A DNA stretch of 64,000 nucleotides from a virus: positions 186,001 through 250,000 of the IMG/VR virus record IMGVR_UViG_3300010158_000027. One strand, 5' to 3'. Below the pieces are notes generated by a model. It was not told the DNA's origin. It saw only the letters and a program-made list of their open reading frames with translations, and ran no database searches. Positions 8,847 to 17,220 of this stretch are shown piece by piece; position 1 is the stretch's first letter, and each line of letters begins with the position of its first letter. The translations under genes were made by a program, and so were the position numbers.

Positions 8847-9612
8847 TAAAGTGACCCTCGATAGTGTCGATAGTTTTTGTAAACTAAACGGTATTGATGA
8901 TATTGAGAATTTCATTAAGGGGACGTTCAATGATGGGTTCAACATAAAAAAGTATGGACTATTAGGTAAAACACTTAATGATGGTGAAAAAGACTTAAAA
9001 ACGGGTGAAGTTGAAGAAAAACAAGTAATAAAGGAGGTGATTGTCGAAAAACGGGTGGAAGTTCCTGTTGAAGTGATTAAGGAAGTTGAAAAAATTGTTG
9101 AGGTTATTAAAGAGGTTACAGTTGATCGTATTGTTGAGGTAATTAAAGAGGTTCCGGTTGAAAAGGTGGTTATTAAAGAGATTATTAAAGAAGTGCCCAT
9201 TGAGAAAGTTGTCACAAAAATAGAATACATTAGTGACAAAGAATCTGAAAACGAGTTGTTGTTTAAAATACAACAACTTGAACAAACTGTTTTCCAGTTA
9301 AATGATGATTTGGAGTCAGAAAGGCAAGAATTTTCCACTAAAACCCAAGAAATGGCAAATCTTTTCCAGGATGACATATCTAAAAAGGATGAAAGTTTAG
9401 ACGAACTTAGACGGAGTTTAGATGTTAAACAAGACGACAACAAGTTAAAAATGTTACAAGACACCATCCAAACCCTTTCTTCGGAGGTTAGGGGACTTAA
9501 AAAGAAAAACGAAGATTTAGAGAATAAACTGTTAGATTTACCAAACCAACGTGGCGGGATTCCCGCCAAGTTTCATGGTGGTTCTAACCTAAACAATAAT
9601 TTATACAAATAA
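8818..9612 (+). CDS. coiled-coil protein with VEK/IVEV repeats
   Basis: Start chosen at 8818 (MEPNYSKIFNKV); an in-frame ATG at 8803 would only lengthen the overlap with gp47. After ~70 ordinary residues there is a degenerate repeat (PVEVIKEVEKIVEVIKEV and variants, ~10 units), then a long heptad-rich coiled coil and a Gly/Asn tail. The same repeat appears in the membrane protein at 17221. The gene is inserted between the two nuclease subunits. Possibly a rod-like scaffold; function unknown. Confidence 0.75.
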   Translation: MEPNYSKIFNKVTLDSVDSFCKLNGIDDIENFIKGTFNDGFNIKKYGLLGKTLNDGEKDLKTGEVEEKQVIKEVIVEKRVEVPVEVIKEVEKIVEVIKEVTVDRIVEVIKEVPVEKVVIKEIIKEVPIEKVVTKIEYISDKESENELLFKIQQLEQTVFQLNDDLESERQEFSTKTQEMANLFQDDISKKDESLDELRRSLDVKQDDNKLKMLQDTIQTLSSEVRGLKKKNEDLENKLLDLPNQRGGIPAKFHGGSNLNNNLYK

Positions 9613-9613
9613 C

Positions 9614-9964
9614 ATGAGTTTAATAATTTGGGCGGTAGTTGCCTATGGGATGACAAATATAATGGTTTACGGATCAATATTTAACGGATTAAGAGATAAA
9701 ATCCATAACTGGGGAGAAAATGATAACTCATTTTTTCAACCGATGGGACATTTTTTATCGGGATTAATTTCTTGTGTTTTATGCATGTCCACGTGGATTG
9801 GATTTTTTCTATCGATGTGTTATTTTTCACCAAATGCGGATATTATTGGACTTAATAAAGGATTATCCGTATTTTTTGATGGTATGTTATCTGCAGGTTT
9901 CGTATGGGGAATAAATGCTGTGATTGAATGGTTTGAGGAGAATAGACCGAGTAATAATAAATAA
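9614..9964 (+). CDS. membrane protein, DUF1360-like
   Basis: 116 residues with about three hydrophobic segments (residues ~2-20, 45-70, 85-105). The segment SCVLCMSTWIGF has the C-x2-C-x3-W arrangement typical of DUF1360-type small membrane proteins found in phages and Bacillus spores. Role unknown; the pattern suggests an inner-membrane protein with a Cys pair near the membrane surface. One nt after the preceding stop. Confidence 0.6.
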   Translation: MSLIIWAVVAYGMTNIMVYGSIFNGLRDKIHNWGENDNSFFQPMGHFLSGLISCVLCMSTWIGFFLSMCYFSPNADIIGLNKGLSVFFDGMLSAGFVWGINAVIEWFEENRPSNNK

Positions 9965-9976
9965 AATAAAAATAGA

Positions 9977-10231
9977 ATGGGAAAGGCATCAAAGGCTCAT
10001 AGAGCGAAAGTAGCAAAAAGAAACACCGACTTGAAAGTGAAAGAAAAAAGAACGCAAAAGATTTGGCAAGAGGCGTTCGAGGAACAAATGAATGTGATGA
10101 GAGAGAAATATGCATCAATGTCAGGAGAAACAATGATGGGGTTATTAGATGATGTGGAAACCTCAGAAGAACAAACAACCCAAGAAGATAACGAATCAGT
10201 TGAACCTACTCAAGAAGATCAAACCGTTTAA
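9977..10231 (+). CDS. small basic/acidic protein, 84 aa
   Basis: The N-terminal half is strongly basic (KASKAHRAKVAKRN), the C-terminal half is acidic with Gln/Thr (SEEQTTQEDNESVEPTQEDQ). The sharply split charge suggests a nucleic-acid-binding head with a disordered acidic tail. Not otherwise recognised. Lies 10 nt before gp46. Confidence 0.65.
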   Translation: MGKASKAHRAKVAKRNTDLKVKEKRTQKIWQEAFEEQMNVMREKYASMSGETMMGLLDDVETSEEQTTQEDNESVEPTQEDQTV

Positions 10232-10241
10232 TTAGTTTAAA

Positions 10242-12575
10242 ATGACAAAAGAAATCGATACTTCAAAGTTTGAAAACCCTTATATCCAAGTGGTTTGGGA
10301 AGATGTAAATGAGAATTTCACGCAAGACAGAATTAAAGGTGTAAAACATTATTTCCAAAAAAAATATAACACAACTAATGTTAATGTTATAACTAAGGTA
10401 AAAACTACACAGGGAGAGACTGAACAAACTATTGACGTATCGGTTAATATTATGGACACTAACTACCAAGTTGAGTTGTTAAAACAATACTTGAATGGTA
10501 AGGGGTATGATGACTATTTGGATTCCATTTTATCACATAATAACATGGTTGAGAATAAGATGCGAGAAAACGAAACGGAAACGACTATATTTAAAAAATG
10601 GTATATTAAAAATATTGAGTTTTCTAATTTCTTATCGTATGGTGAAAACCAAAAAATTGATTTTGAAAAGTGTAATGGGTTGACTGTTATTGAGTCCTCT
10701 CCCCCGAATTTTGGCGGAAAAACGGTCCTTTCGGTTGATCTTCTAATGTTTTTATTTTTTAATGAAACCACTAAGACGACTAAAGCTGAAGAAATCTTTA
10801 ATCGGTTTACTAACTTAGATACGGTATCTGTAAAGGGTGAAGTCACTATCGATGGGGAGGATTACATTATTGTTAGAAACATCGAAAGAAAGATGTCCAA
10901 AAAGGGTGAATGGAATGTGAAAACGGAATTGGACTTTTTCAAAAAAATGTCTGATGGTAGTTTACAAAATTTTACTGGGGAACAAAGAAGAGAAACCGAA
11001 AAATTCATTAAAGAGTCGATTGGAACTAAGGAAGATTTTTTAATGACGATACTAACAACATCAACAAATCTCGAAGACTTAATCGATGCAAAACCAACTG
11101 CAAGAGGACAAGTCTTATCGAGGTTTATGGGTCTTGAATTTTTAAAAAGAAAAGAGGAAGTTGCCAAGGCGATATACTCCGACTACTCAAAATCAATGTT
11201 ATCGAACATCTATAACACCGAACAGTTAAAAACGGATAACGAAAACAATGAATTAAAAATAACGGAATTAAAGGGTAATGTTGAAACCTTTAAGGTGGAA
11301 CTTCAAACTATCGAAGGTAACCTTATAAAGGGTAAAGAGTATCGTGACGATATGTTAGGAAAAAAACATACAGACATCGATGTTGAATTGAGTAGACTGG
11401 TACCTAGTGACGTTCAAAATGAGATATCAGGGTATGAATACCAGATTGAGCAAACCAATATCAAATCATCCGAATTAAAGGTTGTTGAACCAAAAGAATT
11501 TTATACTGAAGAGAATCACGATAAAGTAAAAGAAGAGTATAATATTGTCTTTAAAGATAAGATTCAGTTGGATACCATCATATCTGAAATTGAGAAATTA
11601 AAAAGTTCCGTTGATGGTGGGATTAAATGTGAGCACTGCGGAATTGATCTTATGAATGCGTCGATTACCCAATCTAAAATTTCTGAACTTGATGGTTATA
11701 ACAATCAAAGAGACCAAATTTCGGGGGTAATTACCAATTTAATGGTTAAAGAGCAAGGGTTCACGCAACTTAAAAAGGATTTCGATGAGTATGAAAAAAA
11801 CAAACTTATTAAAGAGAAATACGAAGCAACCATTGAAAATTATAACTTAAAAATTAATACCCTTAAAGGTAAGTTAACCGAGTACGATAAGATGTTGGAT
11901 AAAATTAAATCTAACGAACAAATCGATGGGCAGTTAATAAAGGCGGGAATGAGACTTGAGGAATTAGAAAGACAAAAGACACAAAAACAGAATCAAATAA
12001 GTAGTGATGAATACTCGGTTAAAACTTTAGAGGAAAAAATTAAAACCAATTTAGGTAACATTATTAAAATATCTGAAGAGCAAGAAAAAGAGAGAATACA
12101 TAAAATTTATTTGGAGGCTTACGGTAAAAATGGGATATCCAAAACCATCATGAAAACAATGATGCCATTAATCAATTCTGAACTTCAAAGACTTATGGAG
12201 GATAGTTCCTATTTTAAATTGGAAATAAGGATTTCAGATAAAAATGAGGTCGAATTCTTAATGATAGATAATGGTACGGGTGTTGAAAAATTAATGGTAT
12301 CTGGGTCGGGGTATGAAAGAACAATAGCGTCTTTAGCTTTAAGGTCGGTATTAAGTAAAGTATGTTCACTACCAAAACCTAACATCGTGGTGTTTGACGA
12401 AATATTCGGTAAAATATCTAATGATAATTTGGAAATGGTGTCCGAGTTTTTCATTAAGATTAAAGAGTATTTTGATAACATATTTTTGATTTCACATAAC
12501 CCGATGATTAACCAATGGGCGGATACGATAGTTAAAATCAAAAAAGAAGATAATATTTCACGAGTATATCAATAA
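10242..12575 (+). CDS. 46: gp46/SbcC/Rad50-like ATPase with N-terminal extension
   Basis: 777 residues. ATPase head begins at IKNIEFSNFLSYGENQ (~122). The Walker A equivalent is ESSPPNFGGKT (K160, T161), lacking the usual first Gly. A coiled coil with a zinc hook CEHC (~463) follows, then the ABC signature-like VSGSGYERTIASLAL (~686) and Walker B NIVVFDEIF (~715). Rad50 homologues normally begin at the ATPase head; here ~120 extra residues precede it. Works with the gp47-like nuclease in end resection and recombination-dependent replication. Confidence 0.88.
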   Translation: MTKEIDTSKFENPYIQVVWEDVNENFTQDRIKGVKHYFQKKYNTTNVNVITKVKTTQGETEQTIDVSVNIMDTNYQVELLKQYLNGKGYDDYLDSILSHNNMVENKMRENETETTIFKKWYIKNIEFSNFLSYGENQKIDFEKCNGLTVIESSPPNFGGKTVLSVDLLMFLFFNETTKTTKAEEIFNRFTNLDTVSVKGEVTIDGEDYIIVRNIERKMSKKGEWNVKTELDFFKKMSDGSLQNFTGEQRRETEKFIKESIGTKEDFLMTILTTSTNLEDLIDAKPTARGQVLSRFMGLEFLKRKEEVAKAIYSDYSKSMLSNIYNTEQLKTDNENNELKITELKGNVETFKVELQTIEGNLIKGKEYRDDMLGKKHTDIDVELSRLVPSDVQNEISGYEYQIEQTNIKSSELKVVEPKEFYTEENHDKVKEEYNIVFKDKIQLDTIISEIEKLKSSVDGGIKCEHCGIDLMNASITQSKISELDGYNNQRDQISGVITNLMVKEQGFTQLKKDFDEYEKNKLIKEKYEATIENYNLKINTLKGKLTEYDKMLDKIKSNEQIDGQLIKAGMRLEELERQKTQKQNQISSDEYSVKTLEEKIKTNLGNIIKISEEQEKERIHKIYLEAYGKNGISKTIMKTMMPLINSELQRLMEDSSYFKLEIRISDKNEVEFLMIDNGTGVEKLMVSGSGYERTIASLALRSVLSKVCSLPKPNIVVFDEIFGKISNDNLEMVSEFFIKIKEYFDNIFLISHNPMINQWADTIVKIKKEDNISRVYQ

Positions 12576-12581
12576 AGTCGT

Positions 12582-12589
12582 TATATTTG
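12582..12589 (+). promoter_or_regulatory. -7 box (TATATTTG)
   Basis: TATATTTG 25 nt before the methyltransferase ATG; a weak TTTC lies at the -33 position. Confidence 0.5.
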
Positions 12590-12614
12590 TAAAGCAATTA
12601 ATACTTAAAATGAT

Positions 12615-14120
12615 ATGGCAACAGTAACAGGACAAACAATAACTCAATTAACTTTATCGGTTAACGAAAAGGATGTTGAGAATAGTTACAGACAATATTT
12701 CACAAGAAAATTCTCAGATATGATTTTTACATCACCATTTTCCTGTGATGGATTAGGTGAATCAAAAAGTCAGAAAATTAGAGTATTGACAGAATTTAAA
12801 GATGAATTAAATCTTTTAAGTAAATCCAACCAAATAAAAGTTTTGGCTCAAACAGTTTATTATATAAAAAAGTTTGAACTTGCAGGGATAATGTTACCAA
12901 CAACCGTTTTTGTTGGTGATAGAAACGAATGTTTTGTTATTCACGCAAATGATTTATTTAAATACCTATCTATGGATTTGGATTGGAGTACTGCTCCGTC
13001 AAATGCTCACAAAAACTTGGTATTGGTGAATGAAATGATGTTGGACGAAAATATTAATCCACACATATTCTCAATTCATAATATTGACAAATGTATTGTA
13101 AAACTTAAAGATTTAACTGATGGTGTCACTAGATTAATACCGATTACACCGATTAATATTACTGAAGTATTTTCTTACTTTGAAAAAAATGTATTGGGTA
13201 AACATAGTTTGAATACAAACCAACTCGCTAATCTTTTTGTTCAGATTTTAATTAATCCTGACGATAATTACCTACATCCCGTTAAAAAAAGAAAAACTAT
13301 TGTAACAAAATCGTTTAATGAGGTACCGGTAAAAACGAAAGAATCGTTTAGTTCGTTTTTTAGTCACTTTTCCAATGAGTATAGTCCTACACAAAAAGAG
13401 GATCTTACCGCGGTTGTTGATAGGTTAATCGAAGATATTACAAGACGTAAACAAGGTGAATTTTTTACACCAGCATTATGGGCCAATAAAGCTCACGAAT
13501 ACATCGCTTCCGTATATGGTGAAGATTGGAAGGAGAAGTACGTTGTGTGGGATCCGGCTTGGGGTACGGGGAACTTAACACGTGGATATAAATTTAAGGA
13601 GTTGTATGTGTCCACGTTGAATTATTCGGATATTCAAACGGCCAATCAGATGGGGTATAATCCTGAAGCGGTTAAGTTTCAGTTTGATTTTTTAAATGAT
13701 GATTATGATTTTTTACCGAAGGGTTTGAGAGATGCGATTGAGGGTGGGAAGGGGATTATCGTCTTGATGAATCCACCTTATGGGTCTGTAAATGATTTCC
13801 AAAACATTAAACAAGACGGAGGACAATCTAAAAATAAAATTGAAGATACGGTAATTAAAACCCAAATGAATCAGGATCAAATGGGTCTTTGTGTTAAAAA
13901 TTTATATACCCAATTTATTTATCGTTTGAGTAAAATTGGGAATATTAATATATGTGTTTTTTCGCCACCTTTAATGTATTCTGGTATTGACTTCAAAATA
14001 TTTCGTGAAAAGGTTTTAAATAAATACGAATTTAAAGGTGGGTTCATTATGAATTCATCCCAATTTGCGGATGTAAAAAGTTGGGGATTAACATTTTCTG
14101 TTTTAAAAGTAAAGAAATAA
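12615..14120 (+). CDS. N6-adenine DNA methyltransferase, catalytic part
   Basis: 501 residues. Motifs: QGEFFTPALWANKAHEYI (~280), motif I DPAWGTGN (~312; the usual Cys of DPxCGTG is Trp) and motif IV MNPPYG (~386). This is the gamma-type arrangement of HsdM and type IIG adenine methyltransferases. There is no visible target-recognition domain in this ORF, but the next gene, 2 nt downstream, looks like the missing C-terminal part. Likely protects phage DNA from host restriction. Confidence 0.8.
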   Translation: MATVTGQTITQLTLSVNEKDVENSYRQYFTRKFSDMIFTSPFSCDGLGESKSQKIRVLTEFKDELNLLSKSNQIKVLAQTVYYIKKFELAGIMLPTTVFVGDRNECFVIHANDLFKYLSMDLDWSTAPSNAHKNLVLVNEMMLDENINPHIFSIHNIDKCIVKLKDLTDGVTRLIPITPINITEVFSYFEKNVLGKHSLNTNQLANLFVQILINPDDNYLHPVKKRKTIVTKSFNEVPVKTKESFSSFFSHFSNEYSPTQKEDLTAVVDRLIEDITRRKQGEFFTPALWANKAHEYIASVYGEDWKEKYVVWDPAWGTGNLTRGYKFKELYVSTLNYSDIQTANQMGYNPEAVKFQFDFLNDDYDFLPKGLRDAIEGGKGIIVLMNPPYGSVNDFQNIKQDGGQSKNKIEDTVIKTQMNQDQMGLCVKNLYTQFIYRLSKIGNINICVFSPPLMYSGIDFKIFREKVLNKYEFKGGFIMNSSQFADVKSWGLTFSVLKVKK

Positions 14121-14122
14121 TT

Positions 14123-15049
14123 ATGGAATATAAATTTGACATATTAGAATCAAAACCAATCACTAATGAGATTATAAAAAATGGTGATAAAAAAATATAT
14201 AATGTTGATGGGAATATTACCGCATCAACATGGGTTAGACAAGAAATAAAAGGTAAAAAGTGTAACCTTGACCACCCAAAGTTAAGTTCTGCGCTATCAG
14301 TTAAACAAAGTGGGTATAGTAAACTATGTGAAGGGTCATTTGGGTATTTTTATAATAACGGAAATAATGTTTATTATAACGGAACAAATGTTAGTATGTT
14401 TACGTCTTGTTTTAGTGGGAAATCGGGGTTACCGATAATACCTGAAAATTTTATTAAAGTTAGTTCTATGTTTTCGGCTCGTAAATTAATTGAGACTAAC
14501 TGGATTAACTGTAAAGACGAATACTTAGCACCAAACGAAGAACACGAACAATACCACCAATTCACGAATGACAGTGTTGTATATTCATTATTTAATAACT
14601 CAAGTCAACAATCCAGCCTTCGTCAAATCACATATAAAGGACAACTATGGGACATTAAAAACGAATTTTTTTGGATGTCAAAAGAAGAAATGACGGAACT
14701 CGCAAATAACAACAACTATAATGAGTTATATGGTGACGCAAGAACTGACAAAAATAGATACGTTCACACCCTACTATTCGGTGAACAAAACATATACGAA
14801 CGACTATCACCTGACGCTAAAATAGTGTTAGATAAGGCGACAGAACTTGTTAGAATGTCAATGACAATGAGAAGTCACTTCGCTGACGATCATAACCACC
14901 TTAATAGTTGGGATGCTGGTTACGCACAACTTAAATTGGTATGGAAAGAGTATTTCCCAGAAGAATTTAAAGAATTTAGACAATTATATAAAAATTTGGA
15001 AAATAGAATGAGACCTTTAGTTTATGAACTTGGATTTTTATTAAAATAA
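14123..15049 (+). CDS. methyltransferase specificity/C-terminal partner
   Basis: 308 residues from the ATG at 14123; an upstream in-frame ATG at 14081 would overlap the catalytic gene by 40 nt. Features such as SGKSGLPIIPENF, NWINCKDEYLAPN and SSQQSSLRQI recall the C-terminal halves of Bacteroidota type IIG-like N6-methyltransferases (family memory, not a search). The gap of only 2 nt between genes suggests a split single enzyme working as two subunits. Confidence 0.6.
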   Translation: MEYKFDILESKPITNEIIKNGDKKIYNVDGNITASTWVRQEIKGKKCNLDHPKLSSALSVKQSGYSKLCEGSFGYFYNNGNNVYYNGTNVSMFTSCFSGKSGLPIIPENFIKVSSMFSARKLIETNWINCKDEYLAPNEEHEQYHQFTNDSVVYSLFNNSSQQSSLRQITYKGQLWDIKNEFFWMSKEEMTELANNNNYNELYGDARTDKNRYVHTLLFGEQNIYERLSPDAKIVLDKATELVRMSMTMRSHFADDHNHLNSWDAGYAQLKLVWKEYFPEEFKEFRQLYKNLENRMRPLVYELGFLLK

Positions 15050-15075
15050 TACGTGGGAAATACTAAAAAAGTGTA

Positions 15076-15083
15076 TATATTTG
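15076..15083 (+). promoter_or_regulatory. -7 box (TATATTTG)
   Basis: TATATTTG upstream of the 15145 gene; no good -33 TTTG is visible. Confidence 0.4.
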
Positions 15084-15132
15084 TGTCACACTTTTAAAAC
15101 GAAAAAACAATAAAAAGGATTAATAAAATATT

Positions 15133-15140
15133 TATTTATA
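15133..15140 (+). promoter_or_regulatory. TATTTATA late-promoter-like box
   Basis: TATTTATA exactly 4 nt before the ATG at 15145; overlaps a TATTTATT at 15129. Confidence 0.45.
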
Positions 15141-15144
15141 GAAT

Positions 15145-15792
15145 ATGTTTGGGATTGGGGAAAAAATATATAACTTTGTAGTATATCTAAAAAACAAAAT
15201 GGCGAGAAGCAGAAAACCAAAAAAGAATCCATCATATATGTTATTCATATATGGAGATTTTAGTGAATCTGAGAACTTAATACAAGAATTGTCAGGTCAG
15301 ATGTTAACGTTAGTTAGTTCACCATTTTTAAAGTACACGTATGGTGAGTTCGGTGTAGTATTTCACTTTAGGAGTGACGAATTATTTTCAGAGTTAAAGG
15401 AATATGTTGACATGGTATTAAATGATATTACTGATCAGTATTTCTTAATAGAAACCACCCCAAGTGGTGTAGATATTAAAATGACGAAAAAATTAAAAAA
15501 AGATTTTTTAAACGTTGATGATGACGCAAAAAAAGAAGAAACAAAAACAGGAGAAATAAATATAGAATTAAAATTAAACGAAAGAAGAGAAGAATTGAGA
15601 AATTTTACGTTTGAGTTCCTAAATCCAGAGGACTTTGGGATTATAGATCAAACGGATAAAATGATTAAAATTGTGGAACCCACAGTAGACGAGATATTAG
15701 AGAAAATTACAGAGGAAGGAATAGAATCATTAACAGAAACAGAAAAAGAAATACTAGACAATTATGGGAAGAGAAAAAATGGAGGGAATTAA
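15145..15792 (+). CDS. hypothetical protein upstream of sigma factor, 215 aa
   Basis: Not recognised as a whole. Basic N-terminus (MARSRKPKKNPSY), a central alpha/beta-like domain, an acidic linker, and a C-terminal segment VDEILEKITEEGIESLTETE. The C-terminal segment resembles the short tail found on several Bacteroidota proteins ('ILdKIsekGyeSLTxeEK'). It overlaps or abuts the sigma gene, so the two are co-transcribed; an anti-sigma or co-activator role is conceivable but unproven. Confidence 0.65.
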   Translation: MFGIGEKIYNFVVYLKNKMARSRKPKKNPSYMLFIYGDFSESENLIQELSGQMLTLVSSPFLKYTYGEFGVVFHFRSDELFSELKEYVDMVLNDITDQYFLIETTPSGVDIKMTKKLKKDFLNVDDDAKKEETKTGEINIELKLNERREELRNFTFEFLNPEDFGIIDQTDKMIKIVEPTVDEILEKITEEGIESLTETEKEILDNYGKRKNGGN

Positions 15793-15793
15793 A

Positions 15794-16582
15794 ATGTCAA
15801 ATCCTTTAAACCAAGACGAGATTCAAATTTACTTAAAAGACATCAGAAAATTAAAAGTTATGACACCTGAAAGAGAAAAGGTGTTAGCCGTTAAGATGAT
15901 GGGTGAAGATTGTTCAGAAAGAGAAAAGGAACTTGTCCATAAGGAACTATTGGAAGGTAATCTAAGATTTGTTATCACTGTGGCGAAGCAATATCAGAAT
16001 CAAGGGGTGGATTTATCTGATTTGATTGCTGAGGGGAACTTTGGACTTATGAAGGCGATTAAAAATTTTGATTGGAGTAAAAATAACAGGTTCATATCAT
16101 ACGCGGTTTGGTGGATTAAACAATCGATTCTACAGTCTCTGAACGATAATTCAAGAACAATAAGATTACCGGTGAACGTAATACAAGAAATGCAAAAAGA
16201 AAAAAAGGCAAACGAGAAAACTCATAATGATCTTTCAGACAAATTTGCAACACTACCAAAAATAATTGATTTGGATATGCACATAAACGAAGATGGGGAC
16301 ACATTGGTTGACATAATAAAAAACGAAAATGTGGAATCACCCGACGAGATATTCTCAACCAAAGACGCCCTGAAACAAAAGATGATTAATATAATGTCAG
16401 TTTTGGATGAAAGAGAACGAGCAATAGTTGAAGACTACTACGGCATCACTGGAACACCAAGAACATTGGAGGACATTGGAACTGATTTTTCTTTAACAAA
16501 AGAACGTGTAAGACAGATTAAAGAAAAAGCACTTCGTAAGTTAAGAAACGAATGTTCAGATTTATTTGAATATTTAGGATAA
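15794..16582 (+). CDS. phage sigma-70 family factor
   Basis: Start at 15794 (MSNPLNQDEIQIYLKDI) avoids overlap with the upstream gene; ATGs at 15764 and 15779 are alternatives. 262 residues: region 1.2 (QIYLKDIRKLKVMTPE), region 2 (DLIAEGNFGLMKAIKNFD, FISYAVWWIKQSI), region 3 (IRLPVNVIQEM) and region 4 with an HTH (TLEDIGTDFSLTKERVRQI). It resembles the short Bacteroidota primary sigma rather than T4 gp55. I infer it redirects host RNA polymerase to phage promoters, possibly the TATTTATW class. Confidence 0.9.
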   Translation: MSNPLNQDEIQIYLKDIRKLKVMTPEREKVLAVKMMGEDCSEREKELVHKELLEGNLRFVITVAKQYQNQGVDLSDLIAEGNFGLMKAIKNFDWSKNNRFISYAVWWIKQSILQSLNDNSRTIRLPVNVIQEMQKEKKANEKTHNDLSDKFATLPKIIDLDMHINEDGDTLVDIIKNENVESPDEIFSTKDALKQKMINIMSVLDERERAIVEDYYGITGTPRTLEDIGTDFSLTKERVRQIKEKALRKLRNECSDLFEYLG

Positions 16583-16586
16583 AATG

Positions 16587-16618
16587 TTTGGTGGATTAAT
16601 ATATTCGCCATATATTTG
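16587..16618 (+). promoter_or_regulatory. Bacteroidota-type promoter for small RNA
   Basis: TTTG at 16587-16590, 20 nt, TATATTTG at 16611-16618: a full consensus match directly upstream of the structured RNA. Confidence 0.75.
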
Positions 16619-16619
16619 T

Positions 16620-16761
16620 AAGACAAACAAAAAGGGTTGAACCGAGATTACCCTTATAACTCGGCGGGATGGGACACGAAGAGCCCTGGGTGAAAATCCT
16701 CAATCTTACTCGAGCGGTAAGATGAAACTACACTCCCCCATTGGTACCAGTGGGGGTTTTA
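16620..16761 (+). ncRNA. structured RNA candidate with H-type pseudoknot
   Basis: There is no ORF, but a complete unit: consensus promoter, ~115 nt body and a strong terminator. AAGGG (16632-16636) can pair with CCCTT (16651-16655) while CCGAG (16642-16646) pairs with CTCGG (16660-16664); the interleaving is an H-type pseudoknot. Further on there is a perfect 7-bp hairpin, ATCTTAC (16703-16709) with GTAAGAT (16717-16723). No known RNA family recognised. Begins TAAGACAAACAA, like the 49965 RNA. Confidence 0.6.
16733..16761. terminator. bidirectional Rho-independent terminator
   Basis: CCCCCA (16735-16740) pairs with TGGGGG (16751-16756), with palindromic GGTACC in the loop, then TTTTATTTTT. 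It serves the RNA and, read in reverse, the minus-strand gene ending at 16765. Confidence 0.8.
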
Positions 16762-16764
16762 TTT

Positions 16765-17172
16765 TTATACCGAAATTACTATCTGATCACGACCAACAAA
16801 AAAGTCATCCGATTTCATAACCGTTTTAACGAAAATGTTAAACTCATATGGTGATACCTCCTCCAAAATTACGGGGATATTAAGTGACGTGGATTTTTCT
16901 TTAATGATAAATTCAACACCATCATAAAGTTCACCAATAACTATATATTGGACGATAGTGTCTTTTGATTTCTCAACTGCACTTAAAATATCATAATCCC
17001 TAATAGGATCACCCTGGTGTCTATTTTTTCTATGTTCGGCATGTGATTTCATACCTTGAACTGCACCACGTTTATACCCCAAATTAAAAATTATGGTAAG
17101 GTTCGCCCTTATCTGTGCAATCTTTTTTTCTAGTAATAAATTTTTCAGTATACTCTCTCTTAATGATGTCAT
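16765..17172 (-). CDS. hypothetical protein, 135 aa, possible targeting N-terminus
   Basis: Minus strand. Begins MTSLRESILKNLLLEKKIAQI, an amphipathic stretch containing L-L-E like the candidate capsid-targeting peptides. The body (HAEHRKNRHQGDPIRD, then IVQYIVIGELYDGVEFIIKE) is a beta-rich fold of RelE/colicin size, but no toxin active-site pattern can be assigned. Isolated, divergent from the membrane protein at 17221. Confidence 0.6.
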   Translation of the reverse strand: MTSLRESILKNLLLEKKIAQIRANLTIIFNLGYKRGAVQGMKSHAEHRKNRHQGDPIRDYDILSAVEKSKDTIVQYIVIGELYDGVEFIIKEKSTSLNIPVILEEVSPYEFNIFVKTVMKSDDFFVGRDQIVISV

Positions 17173-17195
17173 TGTTACATTACCTTTATTATAAG

Positions 17196-17203
17196 TATTT
17201 ATT
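17196..17203 (+). promoter_or_regulatory. TATTTATT late-promoter-like box
   Basis: TATTTATT 17 nt before the ATG at 17221. Confidence 0.35.
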
Positions 17204-17220
17204 AATTATAGTTTAATATT

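Noticed and set aside
8829-9569. 246-codon minus-strand open frame
   Set aside because: Exact antisense of the VEK-repeat gene; it is Ser/Thr/Phe-rich because the sense repeat is Glu/Lys/Val-rich. A shadow frame.
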